Assembly: GCA_000153745.1 (NCBI GenBank) | Contig: DS022282.1 | Span: 168,027 to 232,026, forward strand | Origin: Rhodobacterales bacterium HTCC2255 | Lineage (GTDB): Bacteria; Pseudomonadota; Alphaproteobacteria; Rhodobacterales; Rhodobacteraceae | Direction: 5' to 3' | Length of the DNA stretch: 64,000 bases | Shown here: positions 27,664-40,601 of the stretch, piece after piece | How the letters are laid out: the number at the start of each line of letters is the position of its first letter | How positions within the stretch are numbered: the stretch's first letter is position 1 | Notes under the pieces: model-generated | What the model saw: the letters and a program-made list of their open reading frames with translations, nothing else | The model's database searches: none | Told to the model about the DNA's origin: nothing | Made by a program: the position numbers and the translations under genes

Positions 27664-28470
27664 ATGTCAATCGATTCAAGCGCAAACATACACCCAAGCA
27701 GTGTTATTGATACAGGGGCAATTATTGGAGCCAATGTGAACATTGGACCGTTTTGTCATTTAGGTTCAGAAGTAATTTTAAATGATGGAGTAGAGTTGAA
27801 ATCTCATGTGGTAGTGTCTGGCTGGACGTCCATTGGTGAAAATACAACTATATTTCCTTTCGCATCTATTGGTCATATTCCCCAAGATTTAAAGTTTGGT
27901 GGTGAGCATACAAAATTAGAGATTGGCAAGCGAAATAGAATACGTGAACATGTTACAATGAATCCTGGAACTACCGGCGGAGGTGGATTAACCAAAGTTG
28001 GTGATGATGGTTTGTTTATGATGGGTGTCCATATAGGACATGACTGTATAGTTGGTGACAAAGTTATAATGGCTAACAATGCTTCATTGGGTGGCCATTG
28101 TATTATTGAAGACAACGTTGTTATTGGCGCATTAGCTGGAGTGCACCAGTTTTGTCGAGTTGGGCGTGGGGCCATGATTGGTGGACTATCTGCAGTTGTA
28201 GCTGACGTAATTCCAATGGGAATGGTCATTGGAGAAAGAGCTAATCTTGATGGCTTAAATCTTATTGGCTTAAAAAGAGCTGGTGTTGATAAAGATCATA
28301 TAAATGGATTAAGGGCAGCCTTTAAGATGATTTTTCAAAGCAATAATAATATTAAAGATACAATTGAGCCAGCACTTGATGCTTACAAAGGTAATCCATT
28401 AGTTGAGGAAATGATTTCATTTATAAAATCTGAAACTTCGCGTTCCCTAACAATTTCATCAAAGGACTAA
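27664..28470 (+). CDS. lpxA: UDP-N-acetylglucosamine acyltransferase
   Basis: First enzyme of lipid A synthesis, moving a hydroxyacyl chain from ACP to UDP-GlcNAc. It has 268 residues with a left-handed beta-helix of hexapeptide repeats (SANIHPSSVIDTGAIIG onward) and a C-terminal helical part. The catalytic histidine region is GVHIGHDCIVGDKV near 119-132, and MNPGTTGGGG precedes it. I chose the ATG at 27664; a TTG one codon earlier is possible. It begins four bases after the fabZ stop and is followed two bases later by lpxI, giving the order fabZ-lpxA-lpxI-lpxB. Confidence 0.96.
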   Translation: MSIDSSANIHPSSVIDTGAIIGANVNIGPFCHLGSEVILNDGVELKSHVVVSGWTSIGENTTIFPFASIGHIPQDLKFGGEHTKLEIGKRNRIREHVTMNPGTTGGGGLTKVGDDGLFMMGVHIGHDCIVGDKVIMANNASLGGHCIIEDNVVIGALAGVHQFCRVGRGAMIGGLSAVVADVIPMGMVIGERANLDGLNLIGLKRAGVDKDHINGLRAAFKMIFQSNNNIKDTIEPALDAYKGNPLVEEMISFIKSETSRSLTISSKD

Positions 28471-28472
28471 TT

Positions 28473-29321
28473 ATGCAATCACCGTGTTTAGCAATTGTTG
28501 CTGGGGCAGGTGACTTACCTATTCAGATAGTAGAACATTGTAAAAATAATAATATAGACTTTAAAATTATACATTTTGAAGGAGTAGATTTACATTGGTT
28601 AAAACAATTACCAGTTATAAATGCAAAATTTGAAAAACCTAATGCATTGTTCGCATCCTTAAATGATTGTGGTTGTAATCAAGTAGTATTTGCAGGTGCA
28701 ATGAAGCGACCAAAACTCAATCCATTAAAGTTTGATGCAAAGTTTTTAAAGATTGCATCAAAGTTACTCCCTGCATTAAAAAAGGGTGATGACACAACAT
28801 TGAAAATTATTGCAGAAATATTTGAAAAAGAAGGATTTGAAATAATAGCAACTGATAAAATCTTAAAAAATATATTTGTACCTGAGGGCGTATTTACAAA
28901 AAAAAATCCAAGCGAAAATGATTTAATCGATGTAATGCGAGGTTTTGAAATTTTAAACATCATTTCAAAAGCTGATATTGGGCAAGCTTGTGTAATAGCT
29001 CAGGGTTTATGTTTAGGAATAGAAACAATACAAGGATCAGATGCATTAATAAAATTTGCCGGTCAAAGTAAAAAAAATTATCTCAATGATGAAAGTGATG
29101 GAAAAGGTGTATTTATTAAATCGCCTAAGCTTAATCAGGATAAACGAATTGATGTCCCTACAGTAGGTGTTGAAACTATCAGAACTATTGCTGAAGCCGG
29201 TCTGTCTGGTCTTGCTATCAAAGCTGATTGTGTGCAGATGATTGATAAAAATGCCTGTATCGATACGGCAAATCAACTTGGTATATTCATTACATCAGTA
29301 TCGTCTGATAAAGTACTATGA
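28473..29321 (+). CDS. lpxI: UDP-2,3-diacylglucosamine pyrophosphatase LpxI
   Basis: Cleaves UDP-2,3-diacylglucosamine to lipid X and UMP at the inner membrane, replacing LpxH in most alphaproteobacteria. It has 282 residues of the former DUF1009 family. The N-terminal domain opens LAIVAGAGDLPIQIVEHC; the centre has VFAGAMKRPKLNPL near 69-82 and KKGDDTTLKIIAEIFEKEGF near 103-122; the C-terminal domain has GVETIRTIAEAGLSGLA and IKADCVQMID. It overlaps lpxB by four bases (ATGA), and its product is the direct substrate of LpxB. Confidence 0.94.
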   Translation: MQSPCLAIVAGAGDLPIQIVEHCKNNNIDFKIIHFEGVDLHWLKQLPVINAKFEKPNALFASLNDCGCNQVVFAGAMKRPKLNPLKFDAKFLKIASKLLPALKKGDDTTLKIIAEIFEKEGFEIIATDKILKNIFVPEGVFTKKNPSENDLIDVMRGFEILNIISKADIGQACVIAQGLCLGIETIQGSDALIKFAGQSKKNYLNDESDGKGVFIKSPKLNQDKRIDVPTVGVETIRTIAEAGLSGLAIKADCVQMIDKNACIDTANQLGIFITSVSSDKVL

Positions 29322-30484
29322 ACAAATTAAAATGCTATATCATCGCGGGCGAATTATCAGGTGATAAACTTGGTGCTTCATTAATTGATGGTTTAATTGA
29401 AGTAACAAATAAAAATGTTTCGTTCTCTGGAGTAGGTGGCCCGTTAATGGAATCTGCTGGTTTTAACAGTTTATTTAAAATGTCTGATTTGTCTTTAATG
29501 GGTTTAATTGAAATAATTCCTAAAATACCAATGTTAATTTCTCGTATTAAATTGACAGCTAATTCAATAATTAGTCAGAATCCAGATGTCTTAATTACCA
29601 TAGATAGTCCAGATTTTTGCATGCGGGTTGCAAAAAAGGTTCGCAATGCTTTACCAAATTTAAAAATTATTCATTACGTTGCGCCTTCCGTTTGGGCTTG
29701 GCGCCCTGAAAGAGCTGCTAAAATGTCTAAATATGTTGACCATGTTTTAGCGTTACTCCCTTTTGAACCACCATATATGGAGGCAGAAGGTATGACTTGT
29801 GACTTTGTTGGCCATCCAGCTGTTTCTAGTCCACATGTAAGCAAAAAAGCTCAAGAAAAATTTAAAAAAAAGTACAACTTACATAACGGTCCAATCATTA
29901 CAGTTTTGCCTGGCTCTAGAATTGGCGAAATAAAAAGAATGTGCCCTATATTTAATAAGGTACTGAATAATATTGAAAAACTATACCCTGACTCACAATT
30001 TATACTGCCTGTAGCTTCCTCAGTGGAGAAAGACGTAGTAAATGCTGTTAAATCATGGAATGTAAAACCCTTACTACTTTTAAATGAGGGTAAAGATTTA
30101 AAAGAATTAGAACACGACAAATTTATAACCTATTCTATTAGTTCAGCTGCATTGGCTACATCTGGTACAGTATCATTAGAACTGGCTGCTAAAAAATGCC
30201 CTATGATTGTTGCTTACAAAGCTAATTGGTTCACAACTAGAATGGTTAAGAAATTAGCAAAAATAGACACAGCTAATTTGATTAATATTATCACAGATAC
30301 AAAAGTTATACCTGAACACCTTTTTGAAAATTGTACAGTTGAGAATATTACTGAAAGCCTTAGATCATTACTAAATAACGATAATAACCAAATTAAAGCG
30401 ATGGAAGAGACTATGAATAGATTAGGCGCAGATCATAAGGATATACATCTATTAGCTGCTAATTCTGTATTAAATAATATTTAA
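29318..30484 (+). CDS. lpxB: lipid-A-disaccharide synthase
   Basis: Membrane-associated GT-B glycosyltransferase joining lipid X and UDP-diacylglucosamine into the lipid A disaccharide, 388 residues. The N-terminus has IIAGELSGDKLGASLI near 8-23 and FSGVGGPLMESAGF; KIIHYVAPSVWAWRPERA near 117-134 is the family block; VLPGSRIGEIKRM near 199-211 and SGTVSLELAAKKCPMIVAYKAN are in the C-terminal domain. Its ATG overlaps the lpxI stop. It is the last gene of the envelope operon; the next gene is 105 bases away with its own ribosome-binding site. Confidence 0.96.
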   Translation: MNKLKCYIIAGELSGDKLGASLIDGLIEVTNKNVSFSGVGGPLMESAGFNSLFKMSDLSLMGLIEIIPKIPMLISRIKLTANSIISQNPDVLITIDSPDFCMRVAKKVRNALPNLKIIHYVAPSVWAWRPERAAKMSKYVDHVLALLPFEPPYMEAEGMTCDFVGHPAVSSPHVSKKAQEKFKKKYNLHNGPIITVLPGSRIGEIKRMCPIFNKVLNNIEKLYPDSQFILPVASSVEKDVVNAVKSWNVKPLLLLNEGKDLKELEHDKFITYSISSAALATSGTVSLELAAKKCPMIVAYKANWFTTRMVKKLAKIDTANLINIITDTKVIPEHLFENCTVENITESLRSLLNNDNNQIKAMEETMNRLGADHKDIHLLAANSVLNNI

Positions 30485-30589
30485 ATATTTAAATAATTTT
30501 ACGCATTTTTATTAAATAGTGACGTGATTAAGCTGTAAATAGAATTTAGATAACATATTAAAATAATAATTAACTTAGGAAATTTACAT

Positions 30590-30859
30590 ATGGTTTTTAA
30601 AGGAAATCTTAGTATAGACCCACGAGGTTTAATATTTGAATCATATAGAATTGATGGAATTACAATTGAAGAATGTCGTATGATTTTTTTGGATTGGGCT
30701 CTTGCGGGTTCCAAATCTGATTTATCAGAAGATATAAATATTTTACTATCTGAATATCAGGTAAAATTTGATGATCACCCAATGACTACAGTGCTTCGCG
30801 CCGGATTATCCAAATCTACGAATACAGGTCGGCGTGGTGGAAGATCTGGTAGGCTATAG
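30590..30859 (+). CDS. small conserved protein of unknown function with Arg/Gly-rich tail
   Basis: An 89-residue soluble protein without signal or membrane segment. The start ATG at 30590 is preceded by TTAGGA at nine bases. The body is well folded in appearance (LSIDPRGLIFESYRIDGITIEECRMIFLDWAL), then an acidic segment, HPMTTVLRAGL, and a basic tail made of Gly, Arg and Ser. I believe I recognise similar short proteins in Rhodobacterales, but cannot search to confirm, and no function is known to me. The basic tail might contact nucleic acid. It follows lpxB and faces the convergent M20 peptidase 43 bases away. Confidence 0.7.
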   Translation: MVFKGNLSIDPRGLIFESYRIDGITIEECRMIFLDWALAGSKSDLSEDINILLSEYQVKFDDHPMTTVLRAGLSKSTNTGRRGGRSGRL

Positions 30860-30902
30860 TTTTAAAATACTTAAATATATCTAAAAACAATTAGTTATAT
30901 AT

Positions 30903-32273
30903 CTAAGCTAATGCGTGTAATATTCTTACCCAAGACCTTATGCCTTTATGAAAACTTCTTATGTCATACTTTTCGTTTGGTGAATGAATTGAATCATCAT
31001 CTTGTGCAAAGCCAATAAGCATAGTTTCCAAACCTACAATACTTTGAAAATGCCCAGCAATTGGAATAGAGCCCCCACAGCCTACATAAACACCAGGATT
31101 TTTCCATTCTGAAGATAATGCACTTCTAGCAATTTCAAACGATGGGTTATCTATTGCCATATTAGATGCCATAGAAGAACCATGTAATTTATATTCTAAA
31201 GTACAGTCTTTAGGTAAATAACTTTGAATGTGCTTTGTAAACGCTGATTGAATTTTTTCAGGATTTTGCTTTCCAACTAGTCTGAAGCTTACCTTTGCGT
31301 GGGCTTCACTTGGTAGTACTGTTTTAAAGCCTTCACCTGTATAGCCACCCCAAATACCATTTATTTCTGCTGTAGGGCGAGACCAAATTTGTTCTAAAAC
31401 TGTTCTATCATTTTCCCCAGCTGGAATTTTTAATCCTACTTCTGATAGGAACGAGTTTTCATCAAAAGATAAATCATTCCATTGTTGAATGATTTGTTCT
31501 GGTAATTCTGTTACACCATTATAAAATCCTTCAAGTGTGACACGGCCATTTTCATCATGCATTGCTCCCAATGCCTTAGTTAGAACCCTAATTGGATTAA
31601 TAGATGGGCCGCCGTACATTCCAGAATGCAAATCTTTATTTGGACCTTTAATTGTTATTTCTTGGCTAACCATGCCCCGTAACATCGTAACAATAGATGG
31701 GGTATCTTTTTCAACCATTCCAGTATCACATATTAATGCAATATCGGCTTTCAATTCATCTACATGTTTTTTCATATATGGAACTAATGAGGGTGACCCG
31801 CTCTCTTCTTCACCTTCAAAGAAAATAGAAATTTTATTTGGTAGACTACCTGTAACATCTTTAAATGCTCTACATGCTTCGATGAAAGTCATTAGCTGAC
31901 CTTTGTCATCTGATGCTCCACGTCCACGAATTACAGGGCCATTTTTTGTTTCTTCTAATTTAGGTTCAAAAGGGTGGTTTTCCCATAATTCGATTGGATC
32001 AATAGGTTGCACGTCATAATGTCCATAGAATAGTGTATGAATACCACCTTCGCCGCCTTTTGCCATGACCATAGGGTGACCGGGAGTTTCTCTAATCTCT
32101 GCATTAAATCCAATCGACACCAAATCATCTACGAGCCATTCTGCGGCTGAAATACATTCATCAGAATATTTTGAATCAGTGGAGATGCTCTGAATGCGCA
32201 TTAAATCCATCAATCTAGCTATTGAATTTTCAAGATCACCATCAACATGGTCTAAAATTGTATCTAATGACAT
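30903..32273 (-). CDS. M20 family metallopeptidase (dipeptidase-like)
   Basis: Di-zinc hydrolase of the M20/M25/M40 family, 456 residues, no signal peptide, so probably a cytoplasmic dipeptidase or amidohydrolase. Zinc ligands and catalytic residues are visible: GHYDVQP with H85 and D87, GRGASDDKG near 117-125 with the bridging aspartate, EGEEESGS near 153-160 with the catalytic base, DTGM near 193-196, and a C-terminal SIHSPNEKYD histidine. A dimerisation lid domain lies between about 210 and 330. GGAG lies seven bases before the ATG. It is monocistronic, divergent from sulP. The substrate is not determined. Confidence 0.9.
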   Translation of the reverse strand: MSLDTILDHVDGDLENSIARLMDLMRIQSISTDSKYSDECISAAEWLVDDLVSIGFNAEIRETPGHPMVMAKGGEGGIHTLFYGHYDVQPIDPIELWENHPFEPKLEETKNGPVIRGRGASDDKGQLMTFIEACRAFKDVTGSLPNKISIFFEGEEESGSPSLVPYMKKHVDELKADIALICDTGMVEKDTPSIVTMLRGMVSQEITIKGPNKDLHSGMYGGPSINPIRVLTKALGAMHDENGRVTLEGFYNGVTELPEQIIQQWNDLSFDENSFLSEVGLKIPAGENDRTVLEQIWSRPTAEINGIWGGYTGEGFKTVLPSEAHAKVSFRLVGKQNPEKIQSAFTKHIQSYLPKDCTLEYKLHGSSMASNMAIDNPSFEIARSALSSEWKNPGVYVGCGGSIPIAGHFQSIVGLETMLIGFAQDDDSIHSPNEKYDIRSFHKGIRSWVRILHALA

Positions 32274-32408
32274 TTCATGACTCCATTTTTCTCTCTTTTG
32301 GTCATTTTTATAATTTTGATCAAGATTAAAGTAATCGATTTCAATTTAAATGTTGCATTATCTGTTAAAAAGAGTAGCGGGAGCCAATCTAATAACTTTG
32401 GTATCTAA

Positions 32409-34157
32409 ATGTTTCATATTAATTATTTCCCAGCAAAAAACTGGCTTAATAAAGTTAATGGTCAGACTATACAATCTGATGCATTTGCAGGTTTCACAAA
32501 CGCTGCGATTGTATTACCTCAAGGTGTAGCCTTCGCAACGATTGCTGGTTTGCCGCCTGAGTATGGATTGTATACAGCAATGATTACGGCTATTATAGCT
32601 GCCCTATTTGGTTCATCCATGATAATGATATCTGGACCAACCACTGCAATATCAGCAGTTTTATTTGCTACACTTAATGATGTGGCTACTCCTGGATCTG
32701 CTCGATATGTTGAGTTAGCTCTTATGGTTACTGTCATGGTGGGTATATTCCAAATGGCAGGGGGTATAGGTAAATTAGGCGGCATTGTTTCATTTGTATC
32801 ACATTCTGTGATGACTGCATTTACTGCTGCTGCGGCATTATTAATTATGGTTAGCCAACTCTCAGGTGCACTTGGGGTGAATGTTGAAAGAGGTGGAAAT
32901 GTTATTGAAAGAATATTAAGACTTAGTGAACATTTTGTAGAAGTGAACCCATCTGCTGTTATTATTTCAGGTATAACACTGCTCTCTGCAATTTTTTTAG
33001 CAAAAGTATTTCCTAAATTACCTGGTTTTTTATTGGCGCTAATAATTGGTTCTGGAATTGCTTATTTCTTAGATTCTGAAAATGCTGGTGTTGCAATGGT
33101 TGGAGCAATTCCAGATGAATTACCATCTTTACATATACCTAAAGTTAGTTTTGGTGATATGGGAGCCCTTGCTCCAGGAGCTGCTGCTATTGCATTGGTA
33201 GGTTTGTTAGAAGCAATATCAATTGGTCGTGCTTTTGCTGTTAGGAGGAAAGAAGATTTTGATGCAAATCAAGAGATGGTTGGCCAAGGATTGTCTAATG
33301 CGATTGGTGGATTTTTCCAGTGTTATGCTGGCTCTGGTTCATTTACCCGCAGTGGAGTGAATTTTACCGCCGGTGCTGTGACACCTCTTTCTGGTTTGTT
33401 TGCAAGTTTATTTCTTGCTCTTATTCTTGTATTTATTGGTTCATGGGTCGCTTATATTCCTGTTCCCGCTATGTCGGGCCTCATTTTATTTGTCGCTTGG
33501 AAATTAATCGATATTAAAGAATTAAAACATATTTTAGGAACGCGATGTGCTGAAACTGTTATATTATGTCTTACTTTAGCAGCAGGCCTATTTATTGAAT
33601 TAGATTTTGCTATTTATATTGGTGTTATATCTTCATTGTGTGTTTTTATCTACGACAGTGCCACGCCTCAAATACCCATAATTGCTCCAATTGAGCAAGG
33701 GAACGGGCAAAGAAAATTTCGTGATATTGGTACCCTGGCACCTGACCTATGTCCACAAGTACTTATTATGAGATTAGATGGCCCACTTTTTTTTGGTTCA
33801 GTTGAACATGTGGAAAAGCGACTAAAAGAAATTCATAAACAAAATATTAAACAAAAACATTGGGTTTTAGCATTAAAAGCTGTTGGGAAAATTGATTTAG
33901 CAGGCGCTGATTTACTTATAAAAACTATTCGTGAAGTTAAAGCGCGGGGTGGAACCTTCAGAATTGTTGCGCATTTTGAGCCATTAATTAAATCACTAGA
34001 AAGATTACATGTTTTAGATGAGCTTGGTAAAGATAAAATGTATAGTTCAAAGTTTGAAGCAGTAAATGCAGCAACAAAAGATTTTGATGAACATATTTGT
34101 AAGGGATGTTTGCGTGAAATGTTTGTAGAATGCGATAGATTAAGAGAAGCTGAATAA
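32409..34157 (+). CDS. SulP family anion transporter with STAS domain
   Basis: Inner-membrane anion carrier of the SLC26/SulP family, 582 residues. The membrane part has about 10-14 helices with the signature LPQGVAFATIAGLPPEYGLYTAM near 36-58 and GSFTRSGVNFTAGA near 310-323. A cytosolic STAS domain occupies about 440-560 (VLIMRLDGPLFFGSVEHV, GKIDLAGADLL). Substrates in the family are sulfate, bicarbonate or dicarboxylates and cannot be decided here. The extreme C-terminus has a CxxC plus a third cysteine (ICKGCLREMFVEC), suggesting a small metal or redox tail. No ribosome-binding site is obvious at this ATG. Confidence 0.9.
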   Translation: MFHINYFPAKNWLNKVNGQTIQSDAFAGFTNAAIVLPQGVAFATIAGLPPEYGLYTAMITAIIAALFGSSMIMISGPTTAISAVLFATLNDVATPGSARYVELALMVTVMVGIFQMAGGIGKLGGIVSFVSHSVMTAFTAAAALLIMVSQLSGALGVNVERGGNVIERILRLSEHFVEVNPSAVIISGITLLSAIFLAKVFPKLPGFLLALIIGSGIAYFLDSENAGVAMVGAIPDELPSLHIPKVSFGDMGALAPGAAAIALVGLLEAISIGRAFAVRRKEDFDANQEMVGQGLSNAIGGFFQCYAGSGSFTRSGVNFTAGAVTPLSGLFASLFLALILVFIGSWVAYIPVPAMSGLILFVAWKLIDIKELKHILGTRCAETVILCLTLAAGLFIELDFAIYIGVISSLCVFIYDSATPQIPIIAPIEQGNGQRKFRDIGTLAPDLCPQVLIMRLDGPLFFGSVEHVEKRLKEIHKQNIKQKHWVLALKAVGKIDLAGADLLIKTIREVKARGGTFRIVAHFEPLIKSLERLHVLDELGKDKMYSSKFEAVNAATKDFDEHICKGCLREMFVECDRLREAE

Positions 34158-34161
34158 AACT

Positions 34162-35310
34162 TCAATTATTAGTAATCCAACCACCACCATATATTCTGGT
34201 GCCTTCAATATCATAAAATACACATGCCTGGCCTGGTGCAATGCCTTCCTCTGCCATTACTAACTCTACAGTCGCAGTCGTTTCAGATATTGGCTTTATA
34301 ATTGCTTCTTTTGGTGATCGCGTAGATCGAACGCGAACCGCTAAAGTACGTTCTTTTGAATCTAAAAAATTATCTTCGCCAAGCCAATTTATTTCTTTAA
34401 TTAAAACTGTTCTAGTGGCTAATGCTTCTTTTGGCCCGACAATAACTTCTCGACTATCTGCATCAAGCTTTATGACATACAGTGGATCTCCACCCCCAAT
34501 TCCAAGTCCTCGACGCTGTCCTACTGTATAATTTATTATACCTTTATGTTCACCTAATACGGCACCATCTTGGCTAACAATTTGTCCAGGGTTGGCAGCC
34601 TCGGGGCGCAATTTTTCAATAACAGCTGCATATGATCCGTTTGGTACAAAGCAAATGTCTTGGCTGTCAGGCTTATCAGCTACAGGTAAGCCATATTTGT
34701 GTGCTAATTCACGTGTATCTTTTTTTGATTTAAGGTGTCCTAGAGGAAAGCGCAAATAATCTAGTTGTTCCTGTTTGGTCGAGAATAAAAAATAACTTTG
34801 ATCGCGATCTTGATCTGCTGCTTTATGCAACTCTGCTTTTCCATTTTCAACAAATCTTTGTATGTAATGTCCAGTGGCCATGCAATCTGCATCAAGGTCT
34901 TTTGCTGTTTCCAACAAATCTCTAAATTTTACACGCTCATTACAACGTATACATGGAACTGGTGTTGCTCCTGCTAAGTAAGCATCTGCAAACTCATCTA
35001 TTACACTTTCTTTAAATTTATTTTCATAATCAAGTACATAGTGAGGAAAGCCCATTTCTTCAGCAACTCTGCGTGCGTCCTGAATATCTCTTCCCGCACA
35101 ACAAGCACCTTTTTTGGCTAATGCTGCACCATGGTCATAAAGTTGCAGAGTTACGCCTACAACATCATATCCTTCTTCAGATAACATAGCAGCAACAACA
35201 GAGCTATCTACTCCTCCAGACATAGCTACAAGCACACGGGTATCCTTGGGATCTTTAGCAAAGCCCATTGAATTGAGAGCTTTTGTGTTTTGTATCATAA
35301 TTTTGTCCAT
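34162..35310 (-). CDS. mnmA: tRNA-specific 2-thiouridylase MnmA
   Basis: Makes 2-thiouridine at the wobble position of tRNAs for Lys, Glu and Gln, using ATP and relayed sulfur. The 382-residue protein has PP-loop SGGVDSS at 31-37, the nucleophile cysteine C123 in [11 protein letters not shown] and the partner C220 in [10 protein letters not shown], then the [14 protein letters not shown] block near 261-274 and a C-terminal beta-barrel. Two in-frame ATGs (35310 and 35298) precede the fold and neither has a clear ribosome-binding site; the longer is given. It is convergent with sulP with a four-base gap. Sulfur would come from the desulfurases of the suf operon. Confidence 0.95.
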   Translation of the reverse strand: MDKIMIQNTKALNSMGFAKDPKDTRVLVAMSGGVDSSVVAAMLSEEGYDVVGVTLQLYDHGAALAKKGACCAGRDIQDARRVAEEMGFPHYVLDYENKFKESVIDEFADAYLAGATPVPCIRCNERVKFRDLLETAKDLDADCMATGHYIQRFVENGKAELHKAADQDRDQSYFLFSTKQEQLDYLRFPLGHLKSKKDTRELAHKYGLPVADKPDSQDICFVPNGSYAAVIEKLRPEAANPGQIVSQDGAVLGEHKGIINYTVGQRRGLGIGGGDPLYVIKLDADSREVIVGPKEALATRTVLIKEINWLGEDNFLDSKERTLAVRVRSTRSPKEAIIKPISETTATVELVMAEEGIAPGQACVFYDIEGTRIYGGGWITNN

Positions 35311-35445
35311 TTTTTTTGCTTATAGTAAAATCTTTATTACTCTCAAGCTATAAATAGTTTTTTATTAAATAAAATCTCTAAAAATAAATATCCTTTTTTT
35401 TAGTTTATCCTTTACGCTTAGCTGTCTAGACTTTAAATTTTGTAA

Positions 35446-39685
<4,240 letters not shown>

Positions 39686-39717
39686 AGCATTAAATTAATG
39701 TACAAAAACTTGGAAAT

Positions 39718-40161
39718 TTAAATATTTTTTATATTTGAAAATGCATCTATAATAGCTTCAAAACTAAGCATAATTGATGCGTGTCTGTTTTTATAAGTTA
39801 TAGCAGGTATCAATACCTCTAAATTTTCAAATGGTTTTTGAGGTATTGGTCCATTTTTAGTCAGCATATTATATAATTGATCGCGGCCGAGTTTAACTTG
39901 ATCAATTCCTAATCCTATAATTTTTTCTGCTATTATTGAAGATGAAGCTTGGCCTAATGCACATGTTTTTACATCGTGGCTAAAGTCAGTAATTTTACCT
40001 TCATTTACATTAATCCAAACTTGTAAATTTGAACCACACATAGGTGAACGTCTTGATGCAGTCCCTGAATATATTTCTAGGGGGGTTGTAAATGGAATAT
40101 TTCCTGCAAATTCCAGGATTCTTTTTGAATAAAGGTCTATCATTTCAGAATTATCAGACAT
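39718..40161 (-). CDS. IscU/NifU-N-like iron-sulfur scaffold protein
   Basis: Small scaffold-fold protein of the IscU/NifU N-terminal family, 147 residues from the ATG at 40161; an ATG at 40173 would add four. Two of the three cluster cysteines are present, C42 (SPMCGSNLQVWI) and C67 (KTCALGQASSS). The place of the third, usually a His-Cys pair before a Ser, reads RHASIMLSF, so His is kept and Cys is Ala. It may therefore be a carrier or a regulator rather than a full scaffold. It is divergent from hisI and not part of the suf operon 15 kb away. Confidence 0.82.
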   Translation of the reverse strand: MSDNSEMIDLYSKRILEFAGNIPFTTPLEIYSGTASRRSPMCGSNLQVWINVNEGKITDFSHDVKTCALGQASSSIIAEKIIGLGIDQVKLGRDQLYNMLTKNGPIPQKPFENLEVLIPAITYKNRHASIMLSFEAIIDAFSNIKNI

Positions 40162-40238
40162 ATTACTTAACATTCATTATTACGATTTATATCTTATTAG
40201 ATCATGTAAATTAAAGATAAAAGGCAAAGGAACTACAA

Positions 40239-40601
40239 ATGGCTAAATTTGATATTTCGTCACTTAAATTTGACGATAATGGTTTAATTCCGGCAGTTGT
40301 GCAGGACACAACAACACTTGAAGTTCTTATGGTTGCATGGATGAATAAATTATCATTAGAAAAAACGTTTGAAACAAATTTAGCAACTTTTTGGTCAAGA
40401 TCAAGAAAGTGTCTTTGGGTAAAAGGTTTGACTTCAGGAAATACACAAAAAGTAGATAAAGTGCGATTTGACTGCGATCGAGACTGTATTTTGTTGTTAG
40501 TTACTCCTGAGGGACCAGCTTGTCATACCAATAGGAGAAATTGCTTCTACACTGAATTAGAAGAAGGTTCAGAAAATATTATATTAAATCCTGAAACTTA
40601 A
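40239..40601 (+). CDS. hisI: phosphoribosyl-AMP cyclohydrolase
   Basis: Third step of histidine synthesis, opening the adenine ring of PR-AMP; 120 residues, without the HisE domain, as is usual in alphaproteobacteria. The start LKFDDNGLIPAVVQD and EVLMVAWMNKLSLEKTF lead to FWSRSRKCLWVKG near 48-60, the metal site FDCDRDCILLLV near 76-87 and GPACHTNRRNCFY near 92-104, which bind zinc and magnesium. AAAGG lies eight or nine bases before the ATG. It is a lone his gene here. The stop overlaps the convergent gluQ stop by four bases. Confidence 0.96.
   Translation: MAKFDISSLKFDDNGLIPAVVQDTTTLEVLMVAWMNKLSLEKTFETNLATFWSRSRKCLWVKGLTSGNTQKVDKVRFDCDRDCILLLVTPEGPACHTNRRNCFYTELEEGSENIILNPET

Noticed and set aside
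27873-28229. 118-codon antisense ORF inside lpxA
   Set aside because: It results from the hexapeptide-repeat codon pattern of lpxA, with no start signal.
30485-30589. Possible regulatory element between lpxB and the small gene
   Set aside because: The sequence is simple AT-rich DNA with no clear stem or promoter.
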